Positions 33,760-42,132 of a DNA stretch of 64,000 nucleotides are shown in pieces. The translations under genes were made by a program, and so were the position numbers. Each line of letters starts with the position of its first letter. The stretch's first letter is position 1. The notes beneath the pieces were generated by a model. That model did not search any database and was not told the origin of the DNA. It saw nothing but the letters and a program-made list of their open reading frames with translations. Source of the DNA: Mesorhizobium sp. B1-1-8 (GTDB taxonomy: Bacteria > Pseudomonadota > Alphaproteobacteria > Rhizobiales > Rhizobiaceae); contig NZ_CP083956.1 of NCBI RefSeq assembly GCF_006442795.2, positions 372,001 through 436,000 of the forward strand, written 5' to 3'.

Positions 33760-34920
33760 CTATGCTCCAAACACCTTCCTGCCGCCGATCCAGACGCTCT
33801 TCACGCCCAGCCCCTCCGACAGGCCGACGATGTCGGCGGCGGTGCCGTTGGCGAAGCGGCCGAGCCGGTGCGCCTGGCCGATCGCTTGCGCCGGATAGAG
33901 CGAGGCCATGCGCAAGGCTTCGTCGAGTTCGAGCCCGACGACGCGATGGACGAAGCGGACGGCCGAGATCATGTCTAGATCGGCACCGGCCAGCGTGCCG
34001 TCGGCAAGCCTGAGGGTCCCGTCCTTGCGATAGATGGTGCGGCCGTTGAGCGTGAAGGAGGTCATGTCGGTGCCGATCGTCGCCATGGCGTCGCTGACCA
34101 GCAGGATCTTGCCCGGACCCTGCTTGGCACGCAGCGCAAGGATTATCGTTGCCGGATGGACGTGGATGCCGTCGGCGATGATGCCGGCAAATAAGCTGCC
34201 CGTGTCGATTGCCGCCCCGGCCAATCCGGGCTCGCGATTGCCGATCTGACTCATGGCGTTGAACAGATGCGTGGCCATGGTGGCGCCGGCTGCAGCAAAA
34301 GCGCTGGCGATCTTGTAACCCGTGTCGGAATGGCCGAGGCTGACGATGATGCCGGCCTTGGCGAGCGCTGTGACGCGGGCAGACTCGACCGATTCCGGCG
34401 CGATCGTGGTGAGCAGGACAGGAAGTTTCTTCCGCGCGGCGATCAGTGCCGCCTGGTCGGCATCCGTCATCGGCCGGATCAAGGCAGGATCATGCGCGCC
34501 CTTGCGCGCGACCGACAGATGCGGACCTTCGAGATGCAGGCCGAGAAAGCCCGGCACCTTGCGCCGGGCGGCCTCCGCGCCGGCGGCGACAGCGGCGGCG
34601 GTGGTTTCCGGCGTGTCGGTGATCAGCGTCGGCAGCAGCGCCGTCGTGCCGAACGGCGCGTGCGCCCGGCAGATGGTTTCGACCGAGGCAACATCGGGGT
34701 GATCGTTGAGCATGACGCCGCCGCCGCCATTGACCTGCAGGTCGACGAAGCCTGGCACCAGCAGCCCGCCGCCGGTCTCGACCTCGGCAACACCGGATGG
34801 AATGGCGCCGACGGGCAGGATGGCCTCGATCAGGCCGTCCCTGACGACCAGGGCGGCATCGTCGTGCCAGTCGGCGCCATCGAAGATCTTGGCGCCGGTC
34901 AGGGCGAAACGGTCGCTCAT
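33760..34920 (-). CDS. nagA: N-acetylglucosamine-6-phosphate deacetylase
   Basis: A 386-residue amidohydrolase giving glucosamine 6-phosphate and acetate. Motifs: GFVDLQVNGGGGVMLND, the metal Glu in FLGLHLEGPHLSVARKGAH, SLGHSDTGYKIASAFAAAGATMATHLFNAMSQIGNREPGLAGAA with two metal His, and LVSDAMATIG with the catalytic Asp. It is the last gene of a four-gene operon with 4-nt ATGA overlaps at each junction, below the SIS deaminase. Confidence 0.95.
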   Translation of the reverse strand: MSDRFALTGAKIFDGADWHDDAALVVRDGLIEAILPVGAIPSGVAEVETGGGLLVPGFVDLQVNGGGGVMLNDHPDVASVETICRAHAPFGTTALLPTLITDTPETTAAAVAAGAEAARRKVPGFLGLHLEGPHLSVARKGAHDPALIRPMTDADQAALIAARKKLPVLLTTIAPESVESARVTALAKAGIIVSLGHSDTGYKIASAFAAAGATMATHLFNAMSQIGNREPGLAGAAIDTGSLFAGIIADGIHVHPATIILALRAKQGPGKILLVSDAMATIGTDMTSFTLNGRTIYRKDGTLRLADGTLAGADLDMISAVRFVHRVVGLELDEALRMASLYPAQAIGQAHRLGRFANGTAADIVGLSEGLGVKSVWIGGRKVFGA

Positions 34921-35948
34921 ACGGTTTCCGTCACCTTGCGCAGATTGCGCGGCGTATCGGGGTCGAGGCCGCGATGGCGGGCGAAGGCCTCGACGAAGCC
35001 ATAGAAGGACACGATCAGCGGCAGCGGATCGGTGAGCGGATGGCCGGTGGCGACATAAGGCAGCTTCAGGGCAGTCTTCACCTTGTCCGAGGTGGCGAAG
35101 GCGGCGGCGCCCTTGGCCGCCACGCCGTCAGCGGCCTCGGCGACGGACGGTTCCGAGGCATCCCGCGCGGCGAGCGCCAGGACCGGAAAACCCGGCCCGA
35201 CCAGCGCCAGCGGCCCATGCATAACCTCGGCGGCGCTGTAGGCCTCGGCATGCATGGCGCAGGTTTCCTTGAACTTCAGCGCCGCCTCGCTGGCGATGGC
35301 GAAGGACGGGCCGCGGCCGAGGATGAACAGCGACTGCGGCGCCGCCAGCGCCGCGGCCAGCGCCATCCAGTCGCAGGCGATCGCCTTGTCGAAATGCTCC
35401 GGCAGGCGCGCGAGTGCCGCCAGCAATGCCTGATCGCCGGTGCTGTGCGCCATCAGCGCCATGCCGGCGACGGCGGAATTGACGAAGGTCTTGGTGGCCG
35501 CGACGCTGCGCTCCGGCCCTGCGAGAATATCGATGGCATAGTCCGAAGCTCGCGCCAGCGGCGAGTCGGCGGTGTTGGTGATGGCGACGGTGAGAGCACC
35601 GCCGGCCCTTGCCGTTTCGGCCATGGCGACAATGTCCGGGCTCTTGCCGGATTGCGAGATCGCCAGGCAGGCCGAGCCGCGCAGCCTGAGTTTCGCGCCG
35701 TAGATCGACGCGATCGACGGACCCACGGAAGCGACCGCAAGGCCGGCGGTCAGCTCGACGGCGTATTTCATGAAGGTGGCGGCATGGTCGGACGAGCCGC
35801 GCGCCACGGTGACGACGAAATGCGGGTCGCGCTCGCGAAGGCCGCGTCCTGCCTCGGCAAGCACAGCGGCCGAGCCGTCGAGCAGGCGGGCGGCGGCTTG
35901 CGGGATCTCGTCGATCTCGCGCCGCATATGGGTGGTGTTTGAATTCAT
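34917..35948 (-). CDS. SIS-domain glucosamine-6-phosphate deaminase (NagB-II type)
   Basis: A 343-residue protein with two SIS domains similar to the isomerase half of glucosamine synthase but without the glutaminase domain. Typical features are VTVARGSSDHAATFMKYAVEL, ACLAISQSGKSPDIVAMAETARAGGALTVAITN, LFILGRGPSFAIASEAALKFKETCAMHAEAYSAAEVMHGPLALV and the C-terminal NLRKVTETV. It should convert glucosamine 6-phosphate to fructose 6-phosphate and ammonia. It overlaps nagA and the GntR gene by 4 nt each. Confidence 0.9.
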   Translation of the reverse strand: MNSNTTHMRREIDEIPQAAARLLDGSAAVLAEAGRGLRERDPHFVVTVARGSSDHAATFMKYAVELTAGLAVASVGPSIASIYGAKLRLRGSACLAISQSGKSPDIVAMAETARAGGALTVAITNTADSPLARASDYAIDILAGPERSVAATKTFVNSAVAGMALMAHSTGDQALLAALARLPEHFDKAIACDWMALAAALAAPQSLFILGRGPSFAIASEAALKFKETCAMHAEAYSAAEVMHGPLALVGPGFPVLALAARDASEPSVAEAADGVAAKGAAAFATSDKVKTALKLPYVATGHPLTDPLPLIVSFYGFVEAFARHRGLDPDTPRNLRKVTETV

Positions 35949-36724
35949 GGTCGGCTGTCCTCTCCCGGCCCGGTCAGCCGGAGTTCGGCGACAAAATCAT
36001 AGGCATCGCCCCTGTAGGTGGAGCGGGTGAATTCGATCACCTTGCCGCTCGTCAGATAGGAAATGCGCTCGATGTGCAGTCCGGCAACCCCCGGCGACAC
36101 TTCCAGCAGGCGCGCATCGCCGTCGCCGAGATTGGCGGCGGAAATCCGCTGCACCGCCCGCACTGGGCGATTGCCGGTCAATTCCAGCGTGGCATAGAGC
36201 GATGAGCCGATCGCCTCGGGATCGGGCAGCACGCTGGCTGAGAGCGCCGCGCGCTCGATCGCCAGCGGCGTGTCGTTGGCGATGCGCAGGCGCGCGACGC
36301 GCGCCACCAGCTCGTTCGACGACAGGCCGAGCACCATCATTTCGTCCGGCGAAGGCGCATAAAGGCCGCGGTCGAGCCAGGCCGAGCGCACCGCCATGCC
36401 GCGGCGCGCCATGTCCTCGGTGAAGGAGGTGAGCATCGACAGCGACTGCTCGACACGCTCCATGCGCGGCGCGACGAAGGTGCCGGAACCATGGCGCTGG
36501 ACCAGGATGCCGCCCTTGACCAGATCCTGCACCGCCTTGCGCACGGTGACACGCGAGATGTCGGCCTTGCTGGCGATGTCGCGCTCGGACGGCAGCGCGT
36601 CGCCCGGGCCGATCAGGCCGCGACTGACCGCTTCCTCGATGCTTTTCCTGAGCTGCAGGTAAAGCGGGGCGCCGCTCTGCGAGGATTCTTTCAGCATGGC
36701 GAAGATCTGGTCGGCGGCGCTCAT
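35945..36724 (-). CDS. GntR/HutC-family regulator, probable NagR
   Basis: A 259-residue repressor: winged helix-turn-helix (about 18-90, PLYLQLRKSIEEAVSRGLIGPGDALPSERDIASKADISRVTVRKAVQDL) and a UTRA ligand domain (about 105-250). HutC/NagR relatives sense amino-sugar phosphates. It lies inside the nagA operon, and tandem TGGTATT sites in the divergent promoter region (37625-37642 and 37760-37777) are good candidates for its operators. 4-nt overlaps with both neighbours. Confidence 0.9.
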   Translation of the reverse strand: MSAADQIFAMLKESSQSGAPLYLQLRKSIEEAVSRGLIGPGDALPSERDIASKADISRVTVRKAVQDLVKGGILVQRHGSGTFVAPRMERVEQSLSMLTSFTEDMARRGMAVRSAWLDRGLYAPSPDEMMVLGLSSNELVARVARLRIANDTPLAIERAALSASVLPDPEAIGSSLYATLELTGNRPVRAVQRISAANLGDGDARLLEVSPGVAGLHIERISYLTSGKVIEFTRSTYRGDAYDFVAELRLTGPGEDSRP

Positions 36725-37602
36725 CGCGGCGCCTCCGACTTGCCGGCGAAAATGCGCAGCGCCATCTGCACCGCACCGCCGAGCGCGTCGTCGAGCGGGG
36801 ATTTCAGCAGCGCCTGGTAACGCGCCGACAGGCGCGGCGCGTAAAGCGGCGCCAGCCCGCCGAGCAGGCAGAGCGGCGCATCGCCGGCGAGGTCGAGCGC
36901 GCCGAGCGATGCCTCGACGTCGGCGACCGCCTTGTCGAGGATCCAGGTGGCGACGAGATCGCCCTTTTCGGCATGTTCGAACACTTTTGGCGCAAAGCCA
37001 CCGAAATCGCCGGGCTTTGCATTGGTGGTGAATTCGACCACGTCTTCCGGGTTGTTGCGGAAGACGGCCAGCATGGCTTCAGTCAAGGGCGAGCCCGGGC
37101 GGATGCCGTCATAGGCGAGCAGCGTCTGCTCGAGCAGATCGCGGCCGATGCGGGCGCCGCTGCCCTGGTCGCCGACCTGGAAACCCCAGCCGCCGATGGC
37201 GCGCGACTTGCCGCCCTTGCGCGCCATATAGGCGGTGCCGGTGCCGAGGATGGCCATGGCGCCGTCGCCAGACCCGACCGCGCCCTCGAGCGCGATCTCG
37301 GCATCGGTCTCGACGCGGCTTCGGCTGAACGGCAGGATCGCCTCGAGCTGCTGCCGGTAGGTGCCGACATTGGCGCCGGCGAGGCCGAGAATGGCCGGCG
37401 TTTGCGGGATCAGTTCCGGATCCTTGCCGGCGGCGAGAAAGGCTTGCCTTGCCGCATCGACGATGTTGGCGCGGGCTCCGGTGAGGTCGGTGCGGATGTT
37501 GGCGGCGCCGCTCCTGGCGCGGCCGACGACGGTGCCGTCAACGGTCGCAAGGGCCGCCCTGCAGCTGGTGCCGCCGCCATCGATGCCAAGCACGAAATTC
37601 AC
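36721..37602 (-). CDS. BadF/BadG-type sugar kinase, probable N-acetylglucosamine kinase
   Basis: From GTG 37602 (AGGAG 7 bases upstream) the protein has 293 residues. It has the ASKHA phosphate loop VLGIDGGGTSCRAALATVDG, the second loop MAILGTGTAYMARKGGKSRAIGGWGFQVGDQGSGARIGRDLLEQ and LLGGLAPLYAPRLSARYQALL near the C-terminus, as in the BadF family that includes GlcNAc and MurNAc kinases. It heads the nag operon opposite murQ, so GlcNAc or MurNAc phosphorylation after ABC uptake is likely. An ATG at 37650 in frame has no ribosome site and overlaps the operator. Confidence 0.87.
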   Translation of the reverse strand: MNFVLGIDGGGTSCRAALATVDGTVVGRARSGAANIRTDLTGARANIVDAARQAFLAAGKDPELIPQTPAILGLAGANVGTYRQQLEAILPFSRSRVETDAEIALEGAVGSGDGAMAILGTGTAYMARKGGKSRAIGGWGFQVGDQGSGARIGRDLLEQTLLAYDGIRPGSPLTEAMLAVFRNNPEDVVEFTTNAKPGDFGGFAPKVFEHAEKGDLVATWILDKAVADVEASLGALDLAGDAPLCLLGGLAPLYAPRLSARYQALLKSPLDDALGGAVQMALRIFAGKSEAPR

Positions 37603-37624
37603 GCGATTTCTCCTCGTGGCGGAT

Positions 37625-37642
37625 AATACCAATAAAATACCA
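37625..37642 (-). promoter_or_regulatory. Tandem TGGTATT operator of the nag operon
   Basis: On the minus strand two TGGTATT units are spaced exactly 11 bp apart (complement of AATACCA at 37625-37631 and 37636-37642), about 23-40 bp upstream of the kinase start. The same arrangement, in mirrored orientation, precedes murQ. One helical turn of spacing suggests a protein binding on one DNA face. Confidence 0.65.
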
Positions 37643-37759
37643 ATAGCCAAGGATTAATTTCGGTTCAAAAAAGATTAAGGCGTATTTTATTGAAAACTCA
37701 CCACATTTCGCCGACTAGCGACTTTCAGGTGCCGGAACTCGTTAATGGATGTGGACAAG

Positions 37760-37777
37760 TGGTATTTTTTTGGTATT
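37760..37777 (+). promoter_or_regulatory. Tandem TGGTATT operator of the murQ operon
   Basis: TGGTATT occurs at 37760-37766 and 37771-37777, 11 bp apart, joined by TTTT, 25-42 bp before the murQ ATG. It mirrors the nag-operon site, so both divergent operons probably share one regulator, most simply the GntR/HutC protein encoded at 35945-36724. Confidence 0.65.
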
Positions 37778-37801
37778 GTTCGCTCAGTCGGAGGACAATT
37801 G

Positions 37802-38752
37802 ATGGCCGAGATGCGCACGGAAGCGCTTCACCAGAATGCCGAGGGACTGGACGTCCAGACCCCGGATGCCATCCTTTCGTTCCTGGCCAACGCCCAGATC
37901 GAGGCCGCCAAGACCGTGCACGGCGCTATTCCGGCCATCGCCGAGGCCGCCGAACTCATCGCAAGACAATTAAAGGCTGGCGGCAGGCTCGCCTATGCGG
38001 CGGCCGGCAGCTCGGCCCTGATGGCGGTGGCCGATGCGCTAGAGCTTCCAGGCACATTCGGTATCGCGCGTGACCGTATCGCCATCCTGGTCGCCGGCGG
38101 CGACGAGGCCTTCCGCACGCTGGCCGGCGGACCCGAAGACGACACCGGGGAAGCCGCAGCGGCCGTCGCCGGCGCCGGCATCAGCAAGGGCGACTGCCTG
38201 ATCGCGATTTCCGCCAGCGGCTCGACGCCCTATGCCGTGCAGGCGATCGGCGATGCACGGCGCCAGGGCGCCGCGACCATCGCAATCGCCAACAATAAAG
38301 GCGCGCCACTCTTTAACCAGGCCGACGTCGCCATCCTGCTCGAAACGCCGCCCGAGCTGATCGCCGGTTCGACGCGCATGGGCGCCGGCACCGCGCAGAA
38401 GATCGCGCTCAACATGCTGTCGACGCTCACCGCCATCCATCTCGGCCATGTCCATGACGGCTACATGGTCAACCTCACCGCCGACAACATCAAGCTGCGC
38501 GACCGCGCGGTGCGCATGGTCGCCGCCATCAGCGGCCGAGGCCGCGACGACGCGGCGCGGCTGCTCGAAGAGAGCGGCGGCGTTGTCAAAACCGCCATTC
38601 TGCTCGCCGCCGGCGCCGCCAACGCCGATGCGGCCGAGAAGATACTGGAAGGGGCCGGCCAGAAGCTCAGGCCGGCACTTTCCGCGCTGGGGCATGATCC
38701 CGAAAAGTGGAACCCGCTTTTCGGAAAAGATCATGCCCTAACAAAGAAGTAG
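37802..38752 (+). CDS. murQ: N-acetylmuramic acid 6-phosphate etherase
   Basis: A 316-residue SIS-domain lyase that splits MurNAc 6-phosphate into GlcNAc 6-phosphate and D-lactate. It shows GGRLAYAAAGSSALMAVADALELPGTFG, GDCLIAISASGSTPYAVQAIGDARRQGAATIAIANN, ELIAGSTRMGAGTAQKIALNMLSTLTAIHLGHVHDGYMVNL and the catalytic-Glu region. GGAGG precedes ATG 37802. The last 20 or so residues (GHDPEKWNPLFGKDHALTKK) are encoded by a family C repeat and exceed the length of typical MurQ. It starts an operon with an ABC importer, opposite nagA genes. Confidence 0.92.
   Translation: MAEMRTEALHQNAEGLDVQTPDAILSFLANAQIEAAKTVHGAIPAIAEAAELIARQLKAGGRLAYAAAGSSALMAVADALELPGTFGIARDRIAILVAGGDEAFRTLAGGPEDDTGEAAAAVAGAGISKGDCLIAISASGSTPYAVQAIGDARRQGAATIAIANNKGAPLFNQADVAILLETPPELIAGSTRMGAGTAQKIALNMLSTLTAIHLGHVHDGYMVNLTADNIKLRDRAVRMVAAISGRGRDDAARLLEESGGVVKTAILLAAGAANADAAEKILEGAGQKLRPALSALGHDPEKWNPLFGKDHALTKK
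38692..38736. repeat. Palindromic repeat, family C, inside the 3' end of murQ
   Basis: A 45-bp palindrome GCATGATCccgaaaag ... cttttcggaaaaGATCATGC, the same family as 19846-19894. Here it is translated as the C-terminal tail of MurQ (residues about 297-312) instead of lying between genes. Confidence 0.88.
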
Positions 38753-38753
38753 G

Positions 38754-38791
38754 GCCCGTTTCATCCCGATTTCCATCGGGGCGAAACGGGC
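38754..38791 (+). other. Long hairpin between murQ and the binding-protein gene
   Basis: Two nested stems: GCCCGTTTC / GAAACGGGC (9 bp) and CCCGAT / ATCGGG (6 bp), separated by 2-base bulges, with a TTCC loop. No T-run follows. It starts within 2 bp of the murQ stop codon and may attenuate transcription or protect an mRNA end upstream of the highly expressed binding protein. Confidence 0.65.
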
Positions 38792-38868
38792 TTGCGAGGG
38801 GAGCAAGGGGCGCTAGTCCCTGTTCTCATCAGAACCGAACCTGAAAAAGGTCAACAGGGAGACTGAAC

Positions 38869-40128
38869 ATGACGACCAAATTACTGACGGCCCTTCTGCT
38901 CGGCACAAGCATCCTCGCTTCGACCGGGATGGCTCTGGCCGAGGACGTGACGCTCAACATCGAAAGCTGGCGCGGCGACGATCTTTCCATCTGGAAAGAC
39001 AAGCTGATCCCGGCCTTCGAAGCCAAGAACCCCGGCATCAAGGTGGTGTTCGCACCCTCGGCGCCGACCGAGTATGACGCCGCTCTCGGCGCCAAGCTCG
39101 CCGCCGGTTCGGCCGGCGACCTGATCACCTGCCGCCCGTTCGACAAGTCGCTTGAGCTGTTCAAGAAGGGCAATCTCACCGACCTGAGCTCGCTGCCCGG
39201 CATGGACAATTTCTCGTCGGTGGCCAAGGCCGCCTGGCAGACCGACGACGGCAAGTCGAGCTTCTGCGTGCCGATGGCCTCGGTCATCCACGGCTTCATC
39301 TACAACAAGGACGCCTTCGACAAGCTCGGCCTCAAAGTGCCGACGACGCGCGACGAGTTCTACGCCGTGCTCGACAAGATCAAGGCTGACGGCACCTATA
39401 TCCCGATGGCGATGGGCACCAAGGACCTCTGGGAAGCCGCGACCATGGGTTACCAGAACATCGGCCCCAACTACTGGAAGGGCGAAGAGGGCCGCCAGGC
39501 GCTGATCAAGGGCGAGCAGAAGCTGACCGATCCGCAGTGGGTCGAGCCCTACAAGGAACTGGCCAAATGGAAGCCCTATCTCGGCGACGGCTTCGAGGCG
39601 CAGACCTATCCCGACAGCCAGAACCTGTTCACGCTCGGCCGCGCCGCCATCTACCCGGCCGGCTCGTGGGAAATCGGCCTGTTCAACACGCAGGCGCAGT
39701 TCAAGATGGGAGCCTTCCCGCCGCCGGTGCAGAAGGCCGGCGACACCTGCTACATCTCCGACCATACCGACATCGGCATGGGCCTGAATGCGGCATCGAA
39801 GCATCCCGAACAGGCCAAGAAGTTCTTGGAATGGGTCGCCTCGCCCGACTTCGCCACCATCTATGCGAACGCGCTGCCGGGCTTCTTCAGCCTGAACAGC
39901 ACGCCGGTGAAGATGCAAGACCCGCTGGCGCAGGAATTCGTCTCCTGGCGCGGCAAGTGCAAGTCGACGATCCGCTCGACCTACCAGATCCTGTCGCGCG
40001 GCACGCCGAACCTCGAGAACGAGACCTGGGTCGAATCGGCCAATGTCATCAACGGCACCGACACGCCGGAAGCCGCGGCCAAGAAGCTGCAGGACGGCCT
40101 CGACAGCTGGTACAAGCCGGCGAAGTAA
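38869..40128 (+). CDS. ABC transporter sugar-binding protein (family 1 solute-binding)
   Basis: A 419-residue periplasmic binding protein. The signal peptide (LLTALLLGTSILASTGMALA) is cleaved near residue 24. The mature start VTLNIESWRGDDLSIWKDKLIPAFEAKNPGIKVVF and GLNAASKHPEQAKKFLEWVASPDFATIYANALPGFFSL fit the MalE-like family. GGGAG precedes the ATG. With murQ upstream and the nag genes opposite, the ligand is probably GlcNAc, MurNAc or a short amino-sugar oligomer; the sequence alone does not say. Confidence 0.93.
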   Translation: MTTKLLTALLLGTSILASTGMALAEDVTLNIESWRGDDLSIWKDKLIPAFEAKNPGIKVVFAPSAPTEYDAALGAKLAAGSAGDLITCRPFDKSLELFKKGNLTDLSSLPGMDNFSSVAKAAWQTDDGKSSFCVPMASVIHGFIYNKDAFDKLGLKVPTTRDEFYAVLDKIKADGTYIPMAMGTKDLWEAATMGYQNIGPNYWKGEEGRQALIKGEQKLTDPQWVEPYKELAKWKPYLGDGFEAQTYPDSQNLFTLGRAAIYPAGSWEIGLFNTQAQFKMGAFPPPVQKAGDTCYISDHTDIGMGLNAASKHPEQAKKFLEWVASPDFATIYANALPGFFSLNSTPVKMQDPLAQEFVSWRGKCKSTIRSTYQILSRGTPNLENETWVESANVINGTDTPEAAAKKLQDGLDSWYKPAK

Positions 40129-40145
40129 GTCTTTAGCCAATCGAG

Positions 40146-40169
40146 CCGGCCGGGCGCCAGCCCGGCCGG
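40146..40169 (+). other. Stem-loop after the binding-protein gene
   Basis: A perfect 10-bp stem CCGGCCGGGC / GCCCGGCCGG with a GCCA loop, 18 bp after the stop codon and without a T-run. Such structures commonly stabilise the binding-protein part of ABC operon mRNA relative to the permease part. Confidence 0.75.
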
Positions 40170-40358
40170 TATTCGGACAACTTTTAGATTGCGATTGTCG
40201 GCGCCGCGTCTCGGTCTTACCCTCCAATCCGGCGGGGAAGACGAAGCCGGACTATCGCTGGCCCTTGTCCCTCGCGAGGGGACAACCGGACCGTGCATCG
40301 AGGCGTCACCTAGCATCAATTCGACCTGGAACCGAGAGAGACGGCGGGGACCGAACTC

Positions 40359-41282
40359 ATGGCTGCACGACCGAAAAGAGCATTTCGCTGGCATATCGGC
40401 GTCTTTCTGGCGCCGGCGGTACTGGTCTATACGGCGATCATGATCCTGCCGCTCGCCGGCACGCTGCAGCTGTCGCTGTTCCGCAACATCGAGCAGGCGC
40501 AGGTGTTCGTCGGCTTCGACAATTTCCGCACGCTGTTCGGCGACCCGAACTGGTCGGTCAATTTCTGGAACGCGCTCAGGAACAATGTCTGGTTCTTCAT
40601 CATCCACATGCTGGTGCAGAACCCGATCGGCGTGCTTTTGGCAGCACTTCTGTCCAGCCCGAGGCTGCGCTTCGCCGTCTTCTACCGCACGGCGATCTTC
40701 GTGCCGACGATCCTGTCCTTCGTCATCGTCGGCTTCGCCTGGAAGCTCATCCTGTCGCCGCTGTGGGGCGTGGCGCCGCACCTTCTCGACTTCGTCGGCC
40801 TGAAGAGCCTGTTCACGCCGTGGCTCGGCAAGGAGCAATATGCGCTGACCGCCCTCAGCCTGGTCTCGGTCTGGCAGTTCGTCGGCATTCCGATGATGCT
40901 GATTTATGCAGCGCTGCTGTCGATCCCCGACGAGGTGATCGAGGCGGCCGAATGCGACGGCATCACCGGCATGGCGCAGTTCTGGAAGATCAAGCTGCCG
41001 CTGATCCTGCCCTCGATCGGCATCATCTCGATCCTGACCTTCGTCGGCAATTTCAACGCGTTCGACCTGATCTACACGGCGCAAGGGGCGCTCGCCGGGC
41101 CGAACTATTCGACCGACATCCTCGGCACTTTCCTCTACCGCGCCTTCTTCGGCTTCCAGCTGCAGGTCGGCGATCCCAATATTGGCGCGGCGATCGCCAC
41201 GATGATGTTCCTGATCATCCTTGCCGGCGTCTGCGTCTATCTGTTCCTCATCCAGACGCGCCTGCGTCGCTACCAGTTCTGA
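40359..41282 (+). CDS. ABC transporter permease, MalF type
   Basis: A 307-residue inner-membrane protein with about six transmembrane helices. The first is FLAPAVLVYTAIMILPLAGTLQLSLF; the cytoplasmic EAA loop that contacts the ATPase is EVIEAAECDGITGMAQFWKIKLPLILPSI. It pairs with the permease 10 bp downstream. A 230-bp gap separates it from the binding-protein gene; apart from the stem-loop, that gap holds no recognisable gene. Confidence 0.93.
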   Translation: MAARPKRAFRWHIGVFLAPAVLVYTAIMILPLAGTLQLSLFRNIEQAQVFVGFDNFRTLFGDPNWSVNFWNALRNNVWFFIIHMLVQNPIGVLLAALLSSPRLRFAVFYRTAIFVPTILSFVIVGFAWKLILSPLWGVAPHLLDFVGLKSLFTPWLGKEQYALTALSLVSVWQFVGIPMMLIYAALLSIPDEVIEAAECDGITGMAQFWKIKLPLILPSIGIISILTFVGNFNAFDLIYTAQGALAGPNYSTDILGTFLYRAFFGFQLQVGDPNIGAAIATMMFLIILAGVCVYLFLIQTRLRRYQF

Positions 41283-41292
41283 GGGGCGCGAG

Positions 41293-42132
41293 ATGAGCAC
41301 CGCCACACGTTCGCTGCCCCGCACCATCGGCGCCCACGCGATCCTGTTGACCTACACGGCGATCGCGCTGTTTCCGGTGATCCTGGTGATCATGAATTCG
41401 TTCAAGTCGCGCGCGGGCATCTTCGGCGCGCCGCTGACGCCGCCGACGCCGAAGACCTTCGACCTGATCGGCTATACGACGGTGATCGGCCAGGGCGATT
41501 TCATCCACTATTTCCAGAACAGCCTCGTTGTCACCGTAGGCTCGCTGTTCTTCGTGCTTCTGTTCGGCGCCATGGCCGCCTTCGCGCTGTCGGAATACCG
41601 CTTTCGCGGCAACACGATGATGGGGCTTTATCTGGCGCTCGGCATCATGATCCCGATCCGCCTCGCCACCGTCGCCATCCTGCAATTGATGGTGGCGAGC
41701 GGACTGGTCAACACGCTGACGGCGCTGATCCTGGTCTACACCGCGCAAGGCCTGCCGCTCGCCATCTTCATCCTGTCGGAATTCATGAAGCAGGTGTCGG
41801 ACGATCTGAAGAATGCCGGACGCATCGACGGGCTTTCGGAATACACAATCTTCTTTCGCCTGGTGCTGCCGCTGGTCAGGCCGTCGATGGCGACGGTCGC
41901 GGTCTTCACCATGATCCCGATCTGGAACGATCTGTGGTTCCCGCTGATCCTGGCGCCGTCGGAAGAAACCAAGACGGTGACGCTCGGCGCGCAGCTCTTC
42001 CTTGGCCAGTTCGTCACCAACTGGAACGCGATCCTGGCGGCGCTGTCGCTGGCGATCCTGCCGGTGCTGATCCTCTACGTCATCTTCTCGCGGCAGCTGA
42101 TCCGCGGCATCACGTCAGGAGCCGTCAAGTGA
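41293..42132 (+). CDS. ABC transporter permease, MalG type
   Basis: A 279-residue membrane protein with six predicted helices and the EAA loop DDLKNAGRIDGLSEYTIFFRLVLPLVRPSMA. I chose ATG 41293 with GAGGGGCG upstream; the longer frame overlaps the previous gene. Its stop overlaps the GTG of the oxidoreductase gene by 3 to 4 nt (GTGA). Confidence 0.93.
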   Translation: MSTATRSLPRTIGAHAILLTYTAIALFPVILVIMNSFKSRAGIFGAPLTPPTPKTFDLIGYTTVIGQGDFIHYFQNSLVVTVGSLFFVLLFGAMAAFALSEYRFRGNTMMGLYLALGIMIPIRLATVAILQLMVASGLVNTLTALILVYTAQGLPLAIFILSEFMKQVSDDLKNAGRIDGLSEYTIFFRLVLPLVRPSMATVAVFTMIPIWNDLWFPLILAPSEETKTVTLGAQLFLGQFVTNWNAILAALSLAILPVLILYVIFSRQLIRGITSGAVK

